In this document: positions 63,449-64,000 of the stretch, one piece after another
Numbering within the stretch: position 1 is the stretch's first letter
How the letters are laid out: each line of letters opens with the position of its first letter
Source of the DNA: Didymella arachidicola
Taxonomy: Eukaryota; Ascomycota; Dothideomycetes; Pleosporales; Didymellaceae
Reading direction: 5' to 3'
DNA length: 64,000 nucleotides
Assembly (NCBI GenBank): GCA_016630955.3
Contig: CM049987.1
Coordinates: forward strand, 434,001-498,000
Notes under the pieces: model-generated
Database searches by the model: none
Seen by the model: only the letters and a program-made list of their open reading frames with translations
What the model was told of the DNA's origin: nothing
Program-made: the position numbers and the translations under genes

Positions 63449-64000
63449 TCAATTCTCCCCTCCGGGAATTGTCATTCCATGGCAACCTCTGTATGCACTT
63501 CTCTGCGGTCGCCTCCATCCCTCAAGTGTACTCTGATCCTTCAGCTCCAGGACCTCTACCCTAATTGATCGACACGTACTCTTCATGTCTCTTGCCCTCC
63601 CAGCTTCACCCTCATCCGCTTGGCTCCATCCCCAGGCACTCAAATCACCACCCGGACACGTGCTCAGCGCACACAGTAGGTCCTGTTCCGCAAATAACGT
63701 CAACGTGCTCTCCTTTGTCGCTGGACTAGCTTCCATGAAGTACCGCCCCTGGGAGTCGAGGCCTGTAACTTGGAATACGTTGAGCACGTCGTGCACATCG
63801 AATTCGGTCAGTCCGTAAGGCAAGATGGCTCGTACAAGGTTGCTGTGGCAGTGAAAATCATAATCGGAGCCCGAAATGACTGATGACTACTCGATGTTAG
63901 GATTGCTCAGTTGTGGCGAGGACATCACCGACGATGTACGGGTCACATCTCGTGCCTAAGAGATCATGACAACGACCGCCCCATTTCGTTATACCTCCTC
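63449..64000 (-). CDS. DUF1989 / urea carboxylase-associated family protein, 5' end beyond window
   Basis: Partial gene. The last exon is 63879-63449; the preceding exon ends at 63929 and runs off the right edge. The visible protein includes CHDLLGTRCDPYIV, then ISGSDYDFHCHSNLVRAILPYGLTEFDVHDVLNVFQVTGLDSQGRYFMEASPATKE, FAEQDLLCALSTCPGGDLSAWGW, and the C-terminal LEGWRRPQRSAYRGCHGM. These blocks match PF09347 (DUF1989), found next to or fused with urea carboxylase/urea amidolyase systems. Conserved Cys/His residues (CHDLLG, HCH, TCPGGD) suggest a metal site. The intron (63880-63928, 49 nt; GTGATG donor, CATCAG acceptor) is phase 1. The role in fungi is uncharacterised. Confidence 0.85.

Overview
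The window is nuclear DNA of a filamentous ascomycete (Pezizomycotina, most likely Dothideomycetes; the class is an inference from gene content, not proven). The evidence is many short spliceosomal introns of about 45-60 nt with GTAAGT/GTGAGT-like donors and CTAAC/CTRAY branch sites, together with typical filamentous-fungal genes: a HET-domain gene, a Zn2Cys6/fungal_trans regulator, a DPR-motif dehydrin-like protein, a 7TM-RGS protein and a CE1 esterase. No bacterial, viral, CRISPR or intact transposon signal was seen.

Layout. 0.1-3.3 kb: a tentative small two-exon gene, then the Rag GTPase GTR2 (TORC1 amino-acid signalling). 3.9-5.9 kb: a membrane-anchored cytochrome b5-like (MAPR/DAP1-type) protein and ribosomal protein eS25. 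6.8-15.6 kb: NRDE2 and the SSU-processome subunit UTP10, divergent from a 372-bp shared promoter. 17.3-23.3 kb: an orphan coding fragment, a 7TM-RGS regulator of G-protein signalling, an intron-containing tRNA-Val(AAC) and a low-complexity protein. 24.9-28.8 kb: a decayed MDR oxidoreductase, an SRA-YDG domain protein and LSM7. 30.0-37.6 kb: a protein with an internal Zn2Cys6 motif, the 25S rRNA m5C methyltransferase RCM1 and an unknown Ser/Arg-rich protein. 39.3-45.9 kb: a 1342-aa dehydrin-like protein and a secreted CE1 esterase. 46.7-50.2 kb: SAGA subunit SPT20 and a tentative small ORF. 51.4-55.5 kb: a HET pseudogene and glutamate decarboxylase. 56.6-59.3 kb: a Zn2Cys6 transcription factor. 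59.3-63.4 kb is gene-poor. The right edge cuts a DUF1989 (urea carboxylase-associated) gene.

About two thirds of the confident genes are housekeeping functions in RNA and ribosome biogenesis (UTP10, RCM1, eS25, NRDE2, LSM7), transcription (SPT20) and nutrient signalling (GTR2, RGS). They are unrelated neighbours rather than a pathway cluster, and I found no biosynthetic cluster. The accessory layer is the SRA-YDG protein, the dehydrin-like protein, the HET and MDR pseudogenes and the Zn2Cys6 proteins. Notable sequence-level points are: two pseudogenes that keep both ends but lost their middle; two introns best explained by GC-AG splice sites; two stop-free introns whose length is a multiple of three; and a His in place of the usual Gln in the G3 motif of GTR2. 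All exon borders were assigned by eye from splice consensus and protein-family continuity.
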